Below, piece after piece: positions 1 through 12,159 of a DNA stretch of 64,000 bases. Position 1 is the first letter of the stretch. The number at the start of each line of letters is the position of its first letter. Source of the DNA: JBAOHV01 sp037045265 (GTDB lineage Bacteria > Actinomycetota > Acidimicrobiia > Acidimicrobiales > Microtrichaceae); assembly GCA_037045265.1 (NCBI GenBank), contig JBAOHV010000016.1:186001-250000 (forward strand). Direction: 5' to 3'. The notes under the pieces were generated by a model, which saw only the letters and a list, made by a program, of their open reading frames with translations, had not been told where the DNA came from and searched no databases. A program made the position numbers and the translations under genes.

Positions 1-1444
1 ACAACGTCAGCAGGAATCCGACCGGGCCGACCACGGCACCCCAGCGAATGAGCCGCACGTCCCACCCGGCGGTGACCCCGACCGCCGCTGCAACCGCCAC
101 GACCACCCACCACCACGGCCCGACGTCCACCAGCCCGAGCGCCGTGACCACGAGCACGACGCCGACGAACACCAGCGCGCTACCGGCTGTGACCATGCGG
201 TGTGCCGGATCACGCCAGTAGCGGAGCACCGCTGGCTGGAATCCGCTGAACAGCGCAATCGCGACGAGTGACGCGACGGCCGGGAACAACCACTGCGGCA
301 ACACGGTGTCGACCAGTGTGCCGACCACCGGGATGCGGTCCCCCGGCAGGACGATGAGGAGCGTCACCCCGACCATCGCACCAGCCACCACGCGGCCCGC
401 TGTGTTCGAGTCCCACCAAGGGGTGCGGTCCTCCCTGCGGACGAACACCAGCACCACGACGGCGATGACGACGAAGATCGCGGGAATCAGGTGGCAGAGG
501 ATGGTCAGGGCGAACAGCACTGCGCCGAGCGCCCGGTCGCGGCCGGTTCGGATGCCGCGGAACACCACGGCGAGGAACAGGAACGCGAACGTCAACGAGA
601 TCGAGAAGGCGAACTCCCCTGCCATCGTCGAGGCCCCGTTGCCGCCGAGGATCGTGAAGCCCTTGTCGAAGATGAAGAACAGCGAGGCGACCGCCATGAG
701 CGGTGGACCCGGAAACGGCACTCGTGCGGCGCGACCGAACAAGAACACCGCGATCGGCAGGGTGACCAACCCCGACACCGTGACGACCTTGAAGGCGATG
801 TTGTAGGGAACCGGCAGCAGGAGCCCGGCCACGAACACCGCTGCGACGAGGACGAGCGGCCGGTACCACCTGCTCCCCACCCGATCGAGCAGGCGCCGCG
901 TGCCGGCGAACAGCGCGACTCCCAGCGCCGCGCGCAGCAGCATGCCGAGGACGATGGCCGCTGCTCCGCCGTCCCACATGCCCGACCCGAACGAGAGCCA
1001 GACGATGATGAGCGATGGAACGACCATGTAATAGACGTAGATCGGAAACCCTGCGTACCAGTCGGGGGTCCAGCCGGTGATTCGCAACTGCGGCAACAGG
1101 TGGTCCATCAGGTAGCGCGGGCCCCAGACGTGGGCACCCATGTCGCCACCGGTCGGCGTCGTGTCGGCGAACACCAGCCCCGGGTTCAGCGACAGGAGGA
1201 CGAACAGGCTCGCCAGACCGACGACCGCCCAACTGCACCACGCCTCGATGCGGCGGGCCTGAGAGTCATCGTCCTCACCGGGATCATCAGGATCGAGATC
1301 GAGATCATCGGCCTCGTCGGCTGATTCCCGGCCATCGTCGGCGGGGTCGTCGAGCCCGACCGAGGCACGGTCCAGGTCGTCGCTCAGCTGGTCCAGGGGC
1401 GGCGCGTCCGCACCCGAGGACCCCTCGGGGGTCAGGTCGTCCAT
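1..1444 (-). CDS. Large polytopic membrane protein, glycosyltransferase-C-like (3' end outside window)
   Basis: The frame is open to the window edge, so only the first ~481 residues are present. Residues 1-66 are an acidic, Asp-rich cytoplasmic leader. A first membrane segment follows, then a loop with TPTGGDMGAHVWGPRYL and GWTPDWYAGFPIYVYY, and at least ten further hydrophobic stretches. The early loop with an acidic GD pair followed by an aromatic WY-GFP motif is what I know from actinobacterial proteins annotated as '6-pyruvoyl-tetrahydropterin synthase-related', which are really GT-C-fold membrane enzymes. A lipid-linked-sugar transferase role is therefore inferred, not shown. The ATG at 1444 is chosen because no other in-frame start lies close upstream; the nearest purine-rich stretch (GGTGAG) is very close to it. 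The gene is first in line with nothing overlapping upstream. Confidence 0.75.
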   Translation of the reverse strand, partial: MDDLTPEGSSGADAPPLDQLSDDLDRASVGLDDPADDGRESADEADDLDLDPDDPGEDDDSQARRIEAWCSWAVVGLASLFVLLSLNPGLVFADTTPTGGDMGAHVWGPRYLMDHLLPQLRITGWTPDWYAGFPIYVYYMVVPSLIIVWLSFGSGMWDGGAAAIVLGMLLRAALGVALFAGTRRLLDRVGSRWYRPLVLVAAVFVAGLLLPVPYNIAFKVVTVSGLVTLPIAVFLFGRAARVPFPGPPLMAVASLFFIFDKGFTILGGNGASTMAGEFAFSISLTFAFLFLAVVFRGIRTGRDRALGAVLFALTILCHLIPAIFVVIAVVVLVFVRREDRTPWWDSNTAGRVVAGAMVGVTLLIVLPGDRIPVVGTLVDTVLPQWLFPAVASLVAIALFSGFQPAVLRYWRDPAHRMVTAGSALVFVGVVLVVTALGLVDVGPWWWVVVAVAAAVGVTAGWDVRLIRWGAVVGPVGFLLTL

Positions 1445-1525
1445 GGGCTCACCATCGTGGCACGAGGCGGAGGTGCCCGACGAGCACCAACGGGCGGATC
1501 ACGGATCCCGCTCAGGTGGGTCCTG

Positions 1526-1720
1526 TCAGGACGAGAGCGATCGCCGATACCTCGTCGGCACGGAGCTCAGGTCGTGCAGGACGCCGTCGAACTCGACCGA
1601 CTTGCCGTCACGGTGCCAACTCCTGGTGTCGCAGATGGAGCAGGACCGCATGGTCAGGTTGGATCCGTCGATGGTCAGCGCGATCTCGACCGTCTCGTTG
1701 CCACAGGCCCTGCACGTCAC
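1526..1720 (-). CDS. Small zinc-ribbon-like protein
   Basis: This encodes a 64-residue protein with two Cys pairs: CRAC near residue 3 and CSIC near residue 27. Such CxxC...CxxC spacing suggests one bound zinc, as in rubredoxin-like knuckles. The remainder is a basic tail rich in Arg and Ser. The start is a GTG at 1720. It is supported by an AGGAG sequence 9 nt upstream, and no ATG or GTG occurs between it and the in-frame stop above. The gene lies between the large membrane gene downstream and the CPBP protease upstream, all on the minus strand. I do not recognise a named family, so the function is unknown; metal binding is an inference from the cysteines. Confidence 0.6.
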   Translation of the reverse strand: MTCRACGNETVEIALTIDGSNLTMRSCSICDTRSWHRDGKSVEFDGVLHDLSSVPTRYRRSLSS

Positions 1721-1888
1721 GTCGAAGCGCTCCTCGTCATGGTCACCGACCGACTCCCGGGCGGAGGTCCCGCTCGCACCTCCCCGGTCGGCACCGCCAT
1801 GTCGGAGCTGAGAGTCACCGCGCGAAATGGGCCGAACGGCCCCCTCGGAAGATTCGCCGTGCCGACCCGACAGTTTCCAGCCGAGCAG

Positions 1889-1928
1889 ATCAGGAGCTCG
1901 GGTACAGAATCAGGAGCTCAGGTACAGC
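1889..1928. repeat. 20-bp tandem duplication over the end of the CPBP gene
   Basis: Two copies of a 20-bp unit (1889-1908 and 1909-1928) differ at two positions. The upstream copy on the minus strand holds the last codons and stop of the CPBP protease gene. Because 20 is not a multiple of 3, reading frames that miss the stop end in a similar-looking tail in another frame. Confidence 0.8.
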
Positions 1929-2674
1929 AGCACGACCGTCGCCATGTTGAACCCGATGTGGGCGAACACGGATGCACCCAGCCTGCGGGTCACCGACGCC
2001 AGAGCTCCGGCGATGACCCCGAAGGTGAACAGACCCGCGAACTGCAGCACCTGGAAGTGGATCGCGCCGAACACAGCCGCCGACACGACCACGGCCACCC
2101 ATTCCGGCATTCCGCGCTTGGTCAGCGAACGCAGGAACAGCCCGCGGTAGAAGAGCTCCTCGACAACGGGTGCGCACAACCCGACGAGCACGGCGAACAG
2201 CACCCAGCTGGCCGCCGACCCGGCTCGTTCGGCTAGCGCTTCGGCCGGTGCCGAGAGCTCGTCCTCGCTCGTGCCGGTCATGCGGAAGATGGGCAGGTAG
2301 AGCGCAGGCAGGACGAGGAGTTGGGTGACGACACCGACAGCGAGGCCGACGGGGACGTCGAACCAGCGCATCGAGGCGCCGATGCCGCGCAGGGGGCCAT
2401 TTCCCTTGGTGGCTGTCGCCCATACCGTCACGCCCAGGTAGCCCGCCCACAGTGGCACCTGCAGCAGCGCCATCCCCCAGATCGGCACATCGGAGCTGGT
2501 CCTCCAGCCCGCCAGACCGAGGATCAGCGAACCGATGAGCGTCGACAGCAGGATCGATGCCGCGATCCCGGCGGCCACGTCACCGAGACCCCATCGTGGC
2601 GCCGGCAGGAGCAGATCGCCCGAACCCGTGGGTCCTGACGACTCAACCGGACCTGGCGATCCGGAGCCGGTCAC
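1910..2674 (-). CDS. CPBP family intramembrane metalloprotease (CAAX-protease-like)
   Basis: This is a 254-residue membrane protein with about eight hydrophobic segments. It carries the three motifs of the CPBP/ABI (Abortive infection, Rce1-like) family: EELFYRG (Glu-Glu plus Arg), FGAIHF (catalytic His) and HIGFN near the C-terminus. These residues form the intramembrane glutamate protease site in Rce1 relatives; bacterial members process or scaffold membrane peptides, and the substrate here is unknown. The start is the GTG at 2674, which overlaps the DUF3499 stop as GTGA and follows an AGGGG sequence, so the two genes look translationally coupled. A longer reading from an upstream ATG runs inside DUF3499 and is less likely. 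Confidence 0.85.
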   Translation of the reverse strand: MTGSGSPGPVESSGPTGSGDLLLPAPRWGLGDVAAGIAASILLSTLIGSLILGLAGWRTSSDVPIWGMALLQVPLWAGYLGVTVWATATKGNGPLRGIGASMRWFDVPVGLAVGVVTQLLVLPALYLPIFRMTGTSEDELSAPAEALAERAGSAASWVLFAVLVGLCAPVVEELFYRGLFLRSLTKRGMPEWVAVVVSAAVFGAIHFQVLQFAGLFTFGVIAGALASVTRRLGASVFAHIGFNMATVVLLYLSS

Positions 2675-2928
2675 GCCCCTATCAGGTCGAGCTGGGCCAT
2701 CGCCGGATCGTGGTCCGACATCGACGAAGCGGCGGTGCTGCGACGGTCCCGCAACTCCCACCCCACCGGCACACGGAGCCCACCGGCGTGGACACCACAG
2801 AGGTCGTGGACCATCGGGTGCGCCTCGGCCGCCAGGTCATCTATGACCACCACACCGTCGGCGTAGGCATAGGCGAGAGTGGCGACGGCGCCGCGGGCGC
2901 AGCCAGGGCGTGCACAGGTACGGCTCAC
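2671..2928 (-). CDS. DUF3499 family protein
   Basis: The 85-residue product starts SRTCARPGCARGA, continues with AYADGVVVIDDLA and has a DLCGVHA motif, the pattern of the actinobacterial family DUF3499. The two CxxxxC/CxxH pairs (Cys near residues 4 and 9, then DLCGVH) probably bind a metal. The function of the family is not known. In other actinobacteria it lies near mannose-activation and cell-wall genes, which agrees with the setting here. The GTG at 2928 gives the family's usual start; a longer reading from 3054 would add 42 residues not typical of it. It is divergent from ftsH and overlaps the CPBP gene downstream by 4 nt. Confidence 0.85.
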   Translation of the reverse strand: MSRTCARPGCARGAVATLAYAYADGVVVIDDLAAEAHPMVHDLCGVHAGGLRVPVGWELRDRRSTAASSMSDHDPAMAQLDLIGA

Positions 2929-3058
2929 GTCGCCGACGGTACCGGCCGCGAGGTGCACACGGGGATGCTCGTCCATCGCAGCGGCGGGAAGAACCGCTCC
3001 CCTCAGGGTGTTCTCAGGCCTGCGTAACCACGCCACACCGACCGTCCCCCACACCTCC

Positions 3059-3064
3059 TAGGCT
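3059..3064 (+). promoter_or_regulatory. Candidate -10 box (TAGGCT) of ftsH, leaderless type
   Basis: TAGGCT ends 7 nt before the ftsH ATG at 3072, with no ribosome binding site between. This places the expected transcription start at or next to the start codon, as in leaderless actinobacterial mRNAs. No convincing -35 was seen. Confidence 0.5.
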
Positions 3065-3071
3065 GTTGCCC

Positions 3072-5126
<2,055 letters not shown>

Positions 5127-5136
5127 CCCGGTTCCT

Positions 5137-5595
5137 TCAGGAGTCGTGGGCGTCGCCACAACCGGGTGGCACGCTGCCCGGTTCGCGGGCTTCGGCCAGC
5201 GCTGCCCAAAGGTGGGTGGCCGAAACCGGCCCCATGAACGTCGACACCACCACGCCCGCCTCGTCGGCGATGACCACGATCGGTACGGCTCCGATCTTGT
5301 AGCGGTCGTGCAGGTTCGCGTCAGCGGTGGCCTCCACCTGCTGGACGGCGACCTCGCTCGACTCGAGCACCTGGGCCTTGGCCCACACGTCACCACAGGT
5401 CGAGCACGTCGCCGAGCTGAACACGACAACGATCCAGGGTGCATCTGGGCGATCGAAATCGGCGCGGTCGAGCTGCGCCGGAGCCTCGTGACCCCGGTTG
5501 GTACCGGTGGGGGCATCAGGGCGACGACGTTGCGCAAGCCATGCGATCCCGACGACGACGACCGCCAGGACGATCGCCAACATCAGCCGATCCAT
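5137..5595 (-). CDS. Membrane-anchored thioredoxin-fold protein
   Basis: The 152-residue product has one N-terminal membrane segment (about residues 4-21) and then a thioredoxin-like domain. The active-site region reads FSSATCSTCGDV, giving a CSTC redox pair after strand beta-1. The cis-Pro loop is visible as IGAVPIVVI. The domain would lie outside the cell membrane, so a disulfide exchange or reductase role on secreted proteins is likely; the partner is unknown. The ATG at 5595 has a strong GGAGG 7 nt upstream. It is the last gene of a minus-strand operon after the GT2-membrane gene and DUF5719, with 16 bp separating it from DUF5719. Confidence 0.85.
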   Translation of the reverse strand: MDRLMLAIVLAVVVVGIAWLAQRRRPDAPTGTNRGHEAPAQLDRADFDRPDAPWIVVVFSSATCSTCGDVWAKAQVLESSEVAVQQVEATADANLHDRYKIGAVPIVVIADEAGVVVSTFMGPVSATHLWAALAEAREPGSVPPGCGDAHDS

Positions 5596-5611
5596 CGCGG
5601 TACCTCCACCG

Positions 5612-7143
5612 TCAAAGGTCCCCCAGAGCCACGAGGGGCGCACCGTCCCGCGGGGTCGGGATCGCCAGACCCATGGCCAGGTCGTTCAGGTCCAGCCACG
5701 AGAGCGTCCGTTCGACTACCACGGGACCGGTCGCCTCGACCTGCACCGTGACGGCGGCAGCGTCGAACTCGAACGAAGACGAGACGACCGCGACGCTGTC
5801 ACCCGGGGACACCTCGACAGCGTCGGCCAGCGCCGTTCCGTCCTGTGGGCCGCCGAGCACCGTTGCACTGAAGCGGACTGTGCCCTCACCGGGGTTGAAC
5901 ACCGAGATGGTCGCCGCCCGCTGGGGGCCCACATCGACACCGGTCATCGCCCACAACGTCGCCGCCACCGGCGTGGCCGTTCCGTCGGCAAGGCCACGGG
6001 TCAGCGCCGGGCGGGCAACGATGCCCTCGGCACTCGGCGCCGGTGCGGCGTCGAAGACAGTCACGACCCTGCCGGCCACGACTGGCGTCTCGTCATCGGT
6101 CTGTACTCGCATCGCGTGCAGTCCCTCACCGGGGATGCGGGTCTCGGCGCTCAGGTCAACCTCGCTGTAGCGCCGCGGCGGCACTTCGAGCTCGAACGGC
6201 TCGGGCGGGAGATCCGATGCGCCGTAGGGCGTGACCTGCACGAGCACCCGGGCGGTCTCCTCACCGGGGTTGTAGACCACGAGCCGCTCCCCCACACCGC
6301 TGCCGGTGAACCCCTCGGCGAACACCAGGTCCGACGCGGGGGCGCTCACCCCGAGCGTCAGGCGCACACCGCGCGTGGCGGGGATCTCGTCGGTCCCGCC
6401 AGACGTCTGGAACTGGGACGTCTCTGCGACGATCTGACCGCGTCTGGTCTCGACCGCTACCGCGAACTGCTCACGGCGCGCGCTGCAGCAGTGCTCAGGT
6501 CGAGCACCCGGGAGGAACCCGCCGGTACGACGATCCCCTGCAACTCCTGAGGTGCGTTGATGCTGTCAGGGAGCGCCGCGGAGATGTCGACGGAGGCGTC
6601 CTCGGCAAAAGGGTTGAACAGGTAGAGCTGGGCCGCGGTGCGTATTGACGTGTTCGACAGGGACGTCTGGGCGGGGAAGTACCAGCGATCCGACGAGTTC
6701 GTCGCGCACGGGACCTGATCTGCGAGCTGCTCTCCCGAGATCCGGTGCTCGACCAGAAGCTCCGCTGACGACGACTCGACCATGACCGAGAGTCCCGGGC
6801 CGCCGAACGCGGCGTTCACATCCACCCTCATGGAGCCCGGCGCCACCACCTCGACGTCCTGGGTACCGATGTGGCCTGCTTCGTTGTACGCGCTGAGCGT
6901 CGCCACCACCGTCTCACCGGCGGGGTTGACCAGGAAGAGGTCATGCTGCAGCGGCGCTTCGGCCGCCGCGTTGGCAGCTGCGCAGTACCAGGTGCTCGAC
7001 AAGGATCCGGGTTGCCCTGCCGATGGGATCGGCGGCGACTCGAGCCCCTCGGAGGTCGCCGAGGGGCGGCCCTCGAAACCGAGTGCGAGAGCCGCCACCA
7101 GCACGCCGACCAGAGCCACCACCAAGATCCTCGAGCCCTTCAT
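5612..7143 (-). CDS. DUF5719 family secreted/anchored protein (one frame break)
   Basis: The product is about 510 residues: a signal-anchor (about 5-23), then all-beta repeated modules with motifs such as LFLVNPAGETV, LYLFNPFAED, VVYNPGEETA and ISVFNPGEGT. This is the layout of DUF5719, an actinobacterial family of unknown function. The frame is lost near 6475-6485 inside a GCGCGCGC run: removing one CG pair joins the two halves into a continuous family protein (text resumes RREQFAVAVETRR). I read this as a probable sequence error. Its ATG overlaps the stop of the upstream GT2-membrane gene as ATGA, so the two are likely coupled and act together at the cell surface. Confidence 0.75.
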
Positions 7144-10100
7144 GACTGATCACCGACCTGCATGCCACCCTTCCCGCCGCCGCTCGACGACGTGGGTGGC
7201 TCGCCCTCGGAGACGACCATCAGAGGAGTCCGGTCCGCACCTGACCGGACTCGTCTCTGCCCTCCCGCCACGAGTCGTCGGCGACGGCCGGCGAGCACCA
7301 CGAGCACCACGAGCGCTGCTACCTGTACCGACTGCGCCAACCGGGACACGAGTGGAGTCGACCAGGCAAGGACGACCTCACCGCCGGCGCCCGTGTCGAA
7401 CTGCTGTTGCCAACCGAGCAGATCCCCCCGAGGCGAAGGGTCGCCGCCCACGGTCATGGACCATCCGGAGTCGGCCGTCTCCGACTGGGCGATGACACGA
7501 TCGCCGTCGACGGTTCCGCTGAAGCGGGTTCCGGTGCCCTCACCCAGCACCGCCGGAGGAGCTGGCCATCCGGCAGCGAGCACCTCGGCCAGACCGACCT
7601 CGCCGTCGGGTACGGCCAGATCGGTGATGTCGGCGCGCAGCGGCCAGGGCGCGCCGACCCGGAACAGCACCAGACCAGGGTTGAGCTCCACCTCGCTCAT
7701 GTCGAGCTGCTCCCGCAGCGCCGACACTGCCCCTGCCGGAACCGGGACCTCGAGCTGGGCGAACGGCTGGGGTGCAGGCCGATCGATGACCGCCACATGG
7801 GTCACTCCCATCGGTGCTAGCAGCCTCCCCAGCCGAGTCGTCTGACCGCTGAGCGCAGCGTCGACCGCGCGTCGCATCTCGGTGACGCCGGGACCTCCGT
7901 CGAGGCGGTAGCGCTGTGTCACGAGCGGGTCCACCCCGACCGATGTTCCCACAGCGAGTCCCTGGACCGAGTCGAGCCCCCAACCGGAGAGCGGGAGCAC
8001 GTCGGGGTCTCCGATCCACACGACGCGCCCCGCACCGTCTTCGTCGAGCAGGTCCATGACCCGCGTATAGCCCCCCTCGGGCAGGTACCAACGTCCGTCG
8101 GAAGCGGCCACGCCAACCGGCACCAGCGCGACCAACAGACCGGCCACGGCGACCGCCGACAGCACCTGGGGCAGACCGAAGTCGGCACCGATCACGTCGG
8201 ATTCGAACGCGAAGGCACCCATCGCGACCGATACCGCCAACCCCAGCACGGCCGGCATCAGGAACAGCTCCGGCCCGGCTCCCGCCACCATGTCGGCACT
8301 CGCCAAAGCGATCGTCGACGCCCACGATGTGAGTGCCAGGGCCCACCCCGCGAGTGCCCAACGCAGACGCCAATCCTTGCCGGCAGCGAGCGCGTACCCG
8401 GCAGCGACGACGAGTCCCCAGCCGAACAGACCGACGGTCACCGGCCCGACAGAACCGGTGATCAGCTCCGTGCCGCTGGGCAGCTCTCCCCTGCCGACCC
8501 ACAACCCGGTGAGCGACGCAGCATCGCCGTGCAGCACCGCCGCCATGATCCACGGCAGTGCGACAGGAAGCGACATCAGCGCCCCCGCAGCTGTGGTGCC
8601 AGCCATCCTCCCGCCGCCTACACGGTCACCGGAGACCACCATCACGACGGAGACGATCAGCAGCGACACGACCACGATCGCTGCGCCCAGCGGGGTGACG
8701 GCCGCCACGAGAGCGAGGCCGAGGGCTACCCCCGCGGCCTGACGTAGCTTCGGCGGACGCCGCGCCTGTCGGGTCGCCAGCCGGTTCGACACCTGCCCCG
8801 ATCGCCACCCGACGCAGGATCCACGGCGCAGCCCCGTACACGTACAGAGCCTGTAGTCGCCCCTCGGCGACGGCGTTCAGGACGACGGGGTTCAGCCCAT
8901 AGGCAGCCAACAGCGCCGCTCGGCCGCGTAGCGCCCCCTGCCGGGAGAACAGCTTCCATGCCCCGAGCGCTCCGACGAACAGCGGAGCGAGCACCAGAAG
9001 TCGCCGTGCCAGTCCGACCGAACCGAACAGGATCGTACCCACGGCACCGAGACCGGGCACCACGCCTGGGGACACCGCTGACTCGCCCAGTCCGGGCTCG
9101 CGCCAAGCCGACCACCACTCGGCGAAGAGAGCCGACGCGCTCTCACCGGCGTCCACGAACTCCCGCAACACCGGTATCGGGCCGGTGAACAGATCCCGGG
9201 CGCCGACCAGGATCACGAGGGTCGCCACCGTTGCCAGACCGGCACCCCAGCGAGCCGAACCGGTTGCCAGGTCCTCGAGGCGGCCACGGCCTGCCTCCGC
9301 CGCAGCCTGGAGGCGATTCTCCCCCTCGTCGGCGCGCAGCAGCGTGCGCAGACGGGAGCTGCCCTGACGCATCAGAGGCATGTACGACGAATCGTGGGTG
9401 CCACGACTGCGCTTCACCCTAGAGCGGGAGCGCAACAGAGACGGCACGTTCGCCAAGTTCCACAACCACGAAGCGAAGATGTCGCCGACCCGATGGAACC
9501 GACCTGTCACAGCCGAACCGACCAGGTCCAACAACGACATGAGCGCGACGACCGGGATCACACGCATCAGGTGCAGCAGCTCGTAGTTGGAGAGCATCGT
9601 GCCGCGCTTCGTGGCGCAACTCGAGACGTTCGCGGTTCTCCGCGTCACGCCGCTGCTCGAAACGCTCCCGATGCGCCACGACAGCACTCGGGCACAGTCG
9701 TACGGTCGCAGCGGCCGTGTGGGCCCGCCAGCAGAGATCGATGTCCTCGCCGAAGTAGGGGATGGACTCGTTGAACCCCTCGATCGTGGCGAACAGGTCG
9801 GCGCGCACCAACATGCAGGCATCGGACACGGCGAAGACCTCGCGTGCTGTGTCGTGCTGGGACTGGTCCAGCTCGTGTGGTTCCGAGATCGAGGAGCTGA
9901 ACCCGTAAGGGTCCACCGAGTACCCGACCGAACGGAGCCGTGTCGGGTCGTCCCAATCGACGAGCTTGGGGCCGACGATCCCGCCGTTGGAGCGGAACGC
10001 CTCGGCAACCAGAGAGGTGACGACGTCGGGGTCCAGGCGGACGTCGTCGTGGAGGACCAGGTAGAACGCCGCTCCCTCCACGGCGACCAACGCCTCGTTC

Positions 10101-10363
10101 GTGGCAGCAGAGAATCCCCGGTCCGCATCAACCCGCTTCACGAACGCCGTCGGCAGGATGTCCGCGATTCGAGCGGTCGGGTCCTCGGTTCCCCCGTTGT
10201 CGATCACGAGCACCGACAGGTTCTCGTAGTCCTGGCCGGCAAGCGACTCGATCGTCTCGTCGAACCAGTCACCCGGATCAGCTGTCACCACCACAGCGAC
10301 GACCGGCGGGGCACCGAAGCCGACGAGCGGCTCCGACGGCACCAGGCCCCACTTGGCGTCCAT
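7140..10363 (-). CDS. GT2 glycosyltransferase fused to a large polytopic membrane domain (two frame breaks)
   Basis: The product is about 1,070 residues. Residues ~15-230 are a GT-A glycosyltransferase: VVAVVVTADP, LSVLVIDNGG, the DxD-like LHDDVRLD, and the acceptor motif FGEDIDLCWRA. The remainder is a membrane domain with about 12 hydrophobic segments, followed by an extracytoplasmic C-terminal region and a last membrane helix near the end. This fusion architecture is common in actinobacteria next to DUF5719. Frame breaks occur near 9600 (between RRDAENRERL and MLSNYELLHLM) and near 8795. A role in polyprenyl-linked or arabinogalactan-type surface glycan assembly is inferred. The start at 10363 is uncertain: an acidic coding-like stretch in another frame lies just upstream and could belong to the N-terminus. 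Confidence 0.75.
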
Positions 10364-10626
10364 CGCCGCGGTCCGTCGGCCTCTTCGACCTCAGGAACCC
10401 CTGCCGGCTCACCGGCGCGCTCCCCCTGCCCCTCCGAGTCGAGGTGCGTGGTCGGATCTGGTTCCTCGTCGACTGGAGGGATGGCCGATTCCTTCGTCCG
10501 CGGGCGGCAGCGATCGTACCCCGCTCCCGCGTGCACCGAGTGCGCTCCGCGGCATCTCCGAGGGGATCTACACTCCGCATCTGTGACCTCGTCCACATCT
10601 CGGCACAGCTCGCAGCCTTACCGCCC

Positions 10627-11543
10627 ATGCGAGCGCTGATAACCGGTGCCGGCGGCTTCGTCGGGCACCACCTGCGAGCACATCTCGAGGACGCCGACGA
10701 CGAGGTGATGCTCACCGATCGCTCCACCGACGGCCTCGACATCCTCGATGCCGCTTCGCTGCTCGATCTGTTCCGTCGCACCAGTCCGGAGGTCGTCTAC
10801 CACCTTGCAGGGGCGAGCGACGTCGGAGGGTCGTGGCAGACGCCCCAGGCGACCTTCCGGGCCAACGCCGAGGGGACTCTCAACGTCCTCTGGGCCTGCG
10901 CGCGAGGCGGGCACCGAACGGGTGCTCGACCGTCGGCTCGCGCCGACGTCTACGGCAAGGTGACCGCTGCCGACCTACCGCTCGCGCGAGGACCAGCCAG
11001 CTGCGACCGGTCAGCCCCTATGCGGCGTCCAAGGCGGCAGCGGACGACGTCGCCCACCAGGCATGGCTCGGCTACGGTCAACAGGTCGTGCGCTGTCGCC
11101 CCTTCAACCATCTGGGGCCGGGCCAGACCGACCGCTTCGTCGCACCAGCACTGGCCGGGCGGGTCGCACAGAACGAGCGCAGCGGTGACGACGTGGTCCG
11201 CGTGGGCAACCTGAGCCCGGAACGCGACTTCACCGACGTGCGCGACGTGGTCCGCGGCATACCGGCTGATCGATCGAGCGTGGCCGCTCCGGCGAGGTCT
11301 ACAACGTCTGCTCTGGACGGGCGATCGCTGTCCAGGACCTCGCCGAACAGCTCATCGCGATGGCGACGATCCCCATGCGACTCGAGGCCGACCCTGACCC
11401 TGGAACGCCCCGTGGACATCCCCGTCCTCCTCGGAGACAACTCCCGCCTGCGCACCGACACCGGCTGGGAACCGAGGATCGCGCTGTCCACCACGCTGGC
11501 GGACCTGCTCGACGACAGACGTCGCCGGCTCGACGAGAGCTGA
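10627..11543 (+). CDS. rmd: GDP-6-deoxy-D-mannose reductase (Rmd-like), several frame breaks
   Basis: Rmd reduces GDP-4-keto-6-deoxy-D-mannose to GDP-D-rhamnose. Read across frames, the product has the Rossmann start ITGAGGFVGHHL, the YAASK-type catalytic Tyr-Lys (SPYAASKAAADD), and the Rmd/GMD signatures RPFNHLGPGQTDRFV, VGNLSPERDFTDV and GEVYNVCSG. Breaks are visible near 10905, 10945, 10990, 11265 and 11390; each time similarity resumes in another frame. The total of ~305 residues fits the family. The substrate-producing enzyme Gmd is encoded 600 bp downstream. The density of breaks is the highest in the window together with gmd. It could be genuine decay, but cofD and other core genes nearby show the same pattern. 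Confidence 0.7.
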
Positions 11544-11548
11544 CCGAC

Positions 11549-11571
11549 GCCGGCATCTGATCGGTGCCGGC
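11549..11571. terminator. Hairpin between convergent rmd and XRE genes
   Basis: A 9-bp stem (11549-11557 with 11563-11571, one G-T wobble) and a 5-nt loop sit just after the rmd stop and before the stop of the convergent regulator gene. No T-run follows, so any termination role is tentative. Confidence 0.4.
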
Positions 11572-11586
11572 CTGATCGGTGCCGGC
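11557..11586. repeat. Perfect 15-bp tandem duplication
   Basis: CTGATCGGTGCCGGC occurs twice head to tail in the gap between the convergent rmd and XRE genes. The first copy forms the loop and right arm of the hairpin described there. Confidence 0.85.
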
Positions 11587-11592
11587 CCGGGC

Positions 11593-11986
11593 TCAGCGGG
11601 CGGCCAGCGATGTCAGGGCGGTACGGACCAGCTCCTTCTGGGCGCGGTCGAACGTCCGAGCACCTCGAGCTCGATCAGATGCGAGCCGCCACTGTGAGAC
11701 GACTCGTTCGGCCACCGCCCTCGGGGCCGACTCGAGCCAGCGCATGTCACGGTCCAGCAGCGCCAGCTGGAACTCGACCTCGGTGTAGCGCGCCGCCACC
11801 AGAGGCAACCGGTCGACCTTTGCGTCGGGATACGACGGTGCCGGCCACGAGTTCGGTGGGCTCCAGTCCGAAGATCCCGGCGAGCAGCGTGACGGTGCGT
11901 TCACCCGGCTCGCTGCGACCCGACTCCAGGTTTGACAGGGCGACCCGGGAGATGGCGATCCGTGCGGCGAGGTCGGCCTGGGTCAT
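11593..11986 (-). CDS. XRE-family helix-turn-helix regulator (frame broken)
   Basis: The N-terminal 45 residues form a Cro/C1-type HTH: MTQADLAARIAISRVALSNLESG, a textbook helix 2-turn-helix 3. The domain continues with VTLLAGIFGLEPTELVAGT. Near 11825 the frame breaks; the C-terminal part resumes as YPDAKVDRLPLVAARYTEVE and ends QKELVRTALTSLAAR. Helix 1 is probably encoded just upstream in another frame (VGRRIAA near 12000-12022), so the true start is likely near 12022 with a second break. Such short regulators often act on neighbouring genes. The target here is unknown; the position between rmd and gmd makes the sugar genes candidates. Confidence 0.6.
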
Positions 11987-12159
11987 CCCGAGCGCGACAC
12001 GGTCACGCGGCGATCCGACGGCCTACGTGACGGGACGACGACGGCCGACGCTCCGCCCGGTTCGGCGTCGGAAGGGGGTTGGCGTGGATCAGGCAAGGAT
12101 GATGCAACGTGTCAACCCAGTTGGCAGACGACGTCTCCTCAACAGCGTAGAACGCACCC

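Noticed and set aside
210..1241. A 343-residue frame on the minus strand
   Set aside because: It is an out-of-frame shadow of the membrane gene that runs through the whole region to the window edge.
2910..3071. An upstream extension of ftsH by 54 residues
   Set aside because: The added residues are unlike any FtsH and overlap the DUF3499 start; the ATG at 3072 gives the usual N-terminus.
8626..10131. A separate 501-residue protein on the minus strand
   Set aside because: It is the middle part of the GT2-membrane gene seen in a shifted frame; both ends are out-of-frame text.
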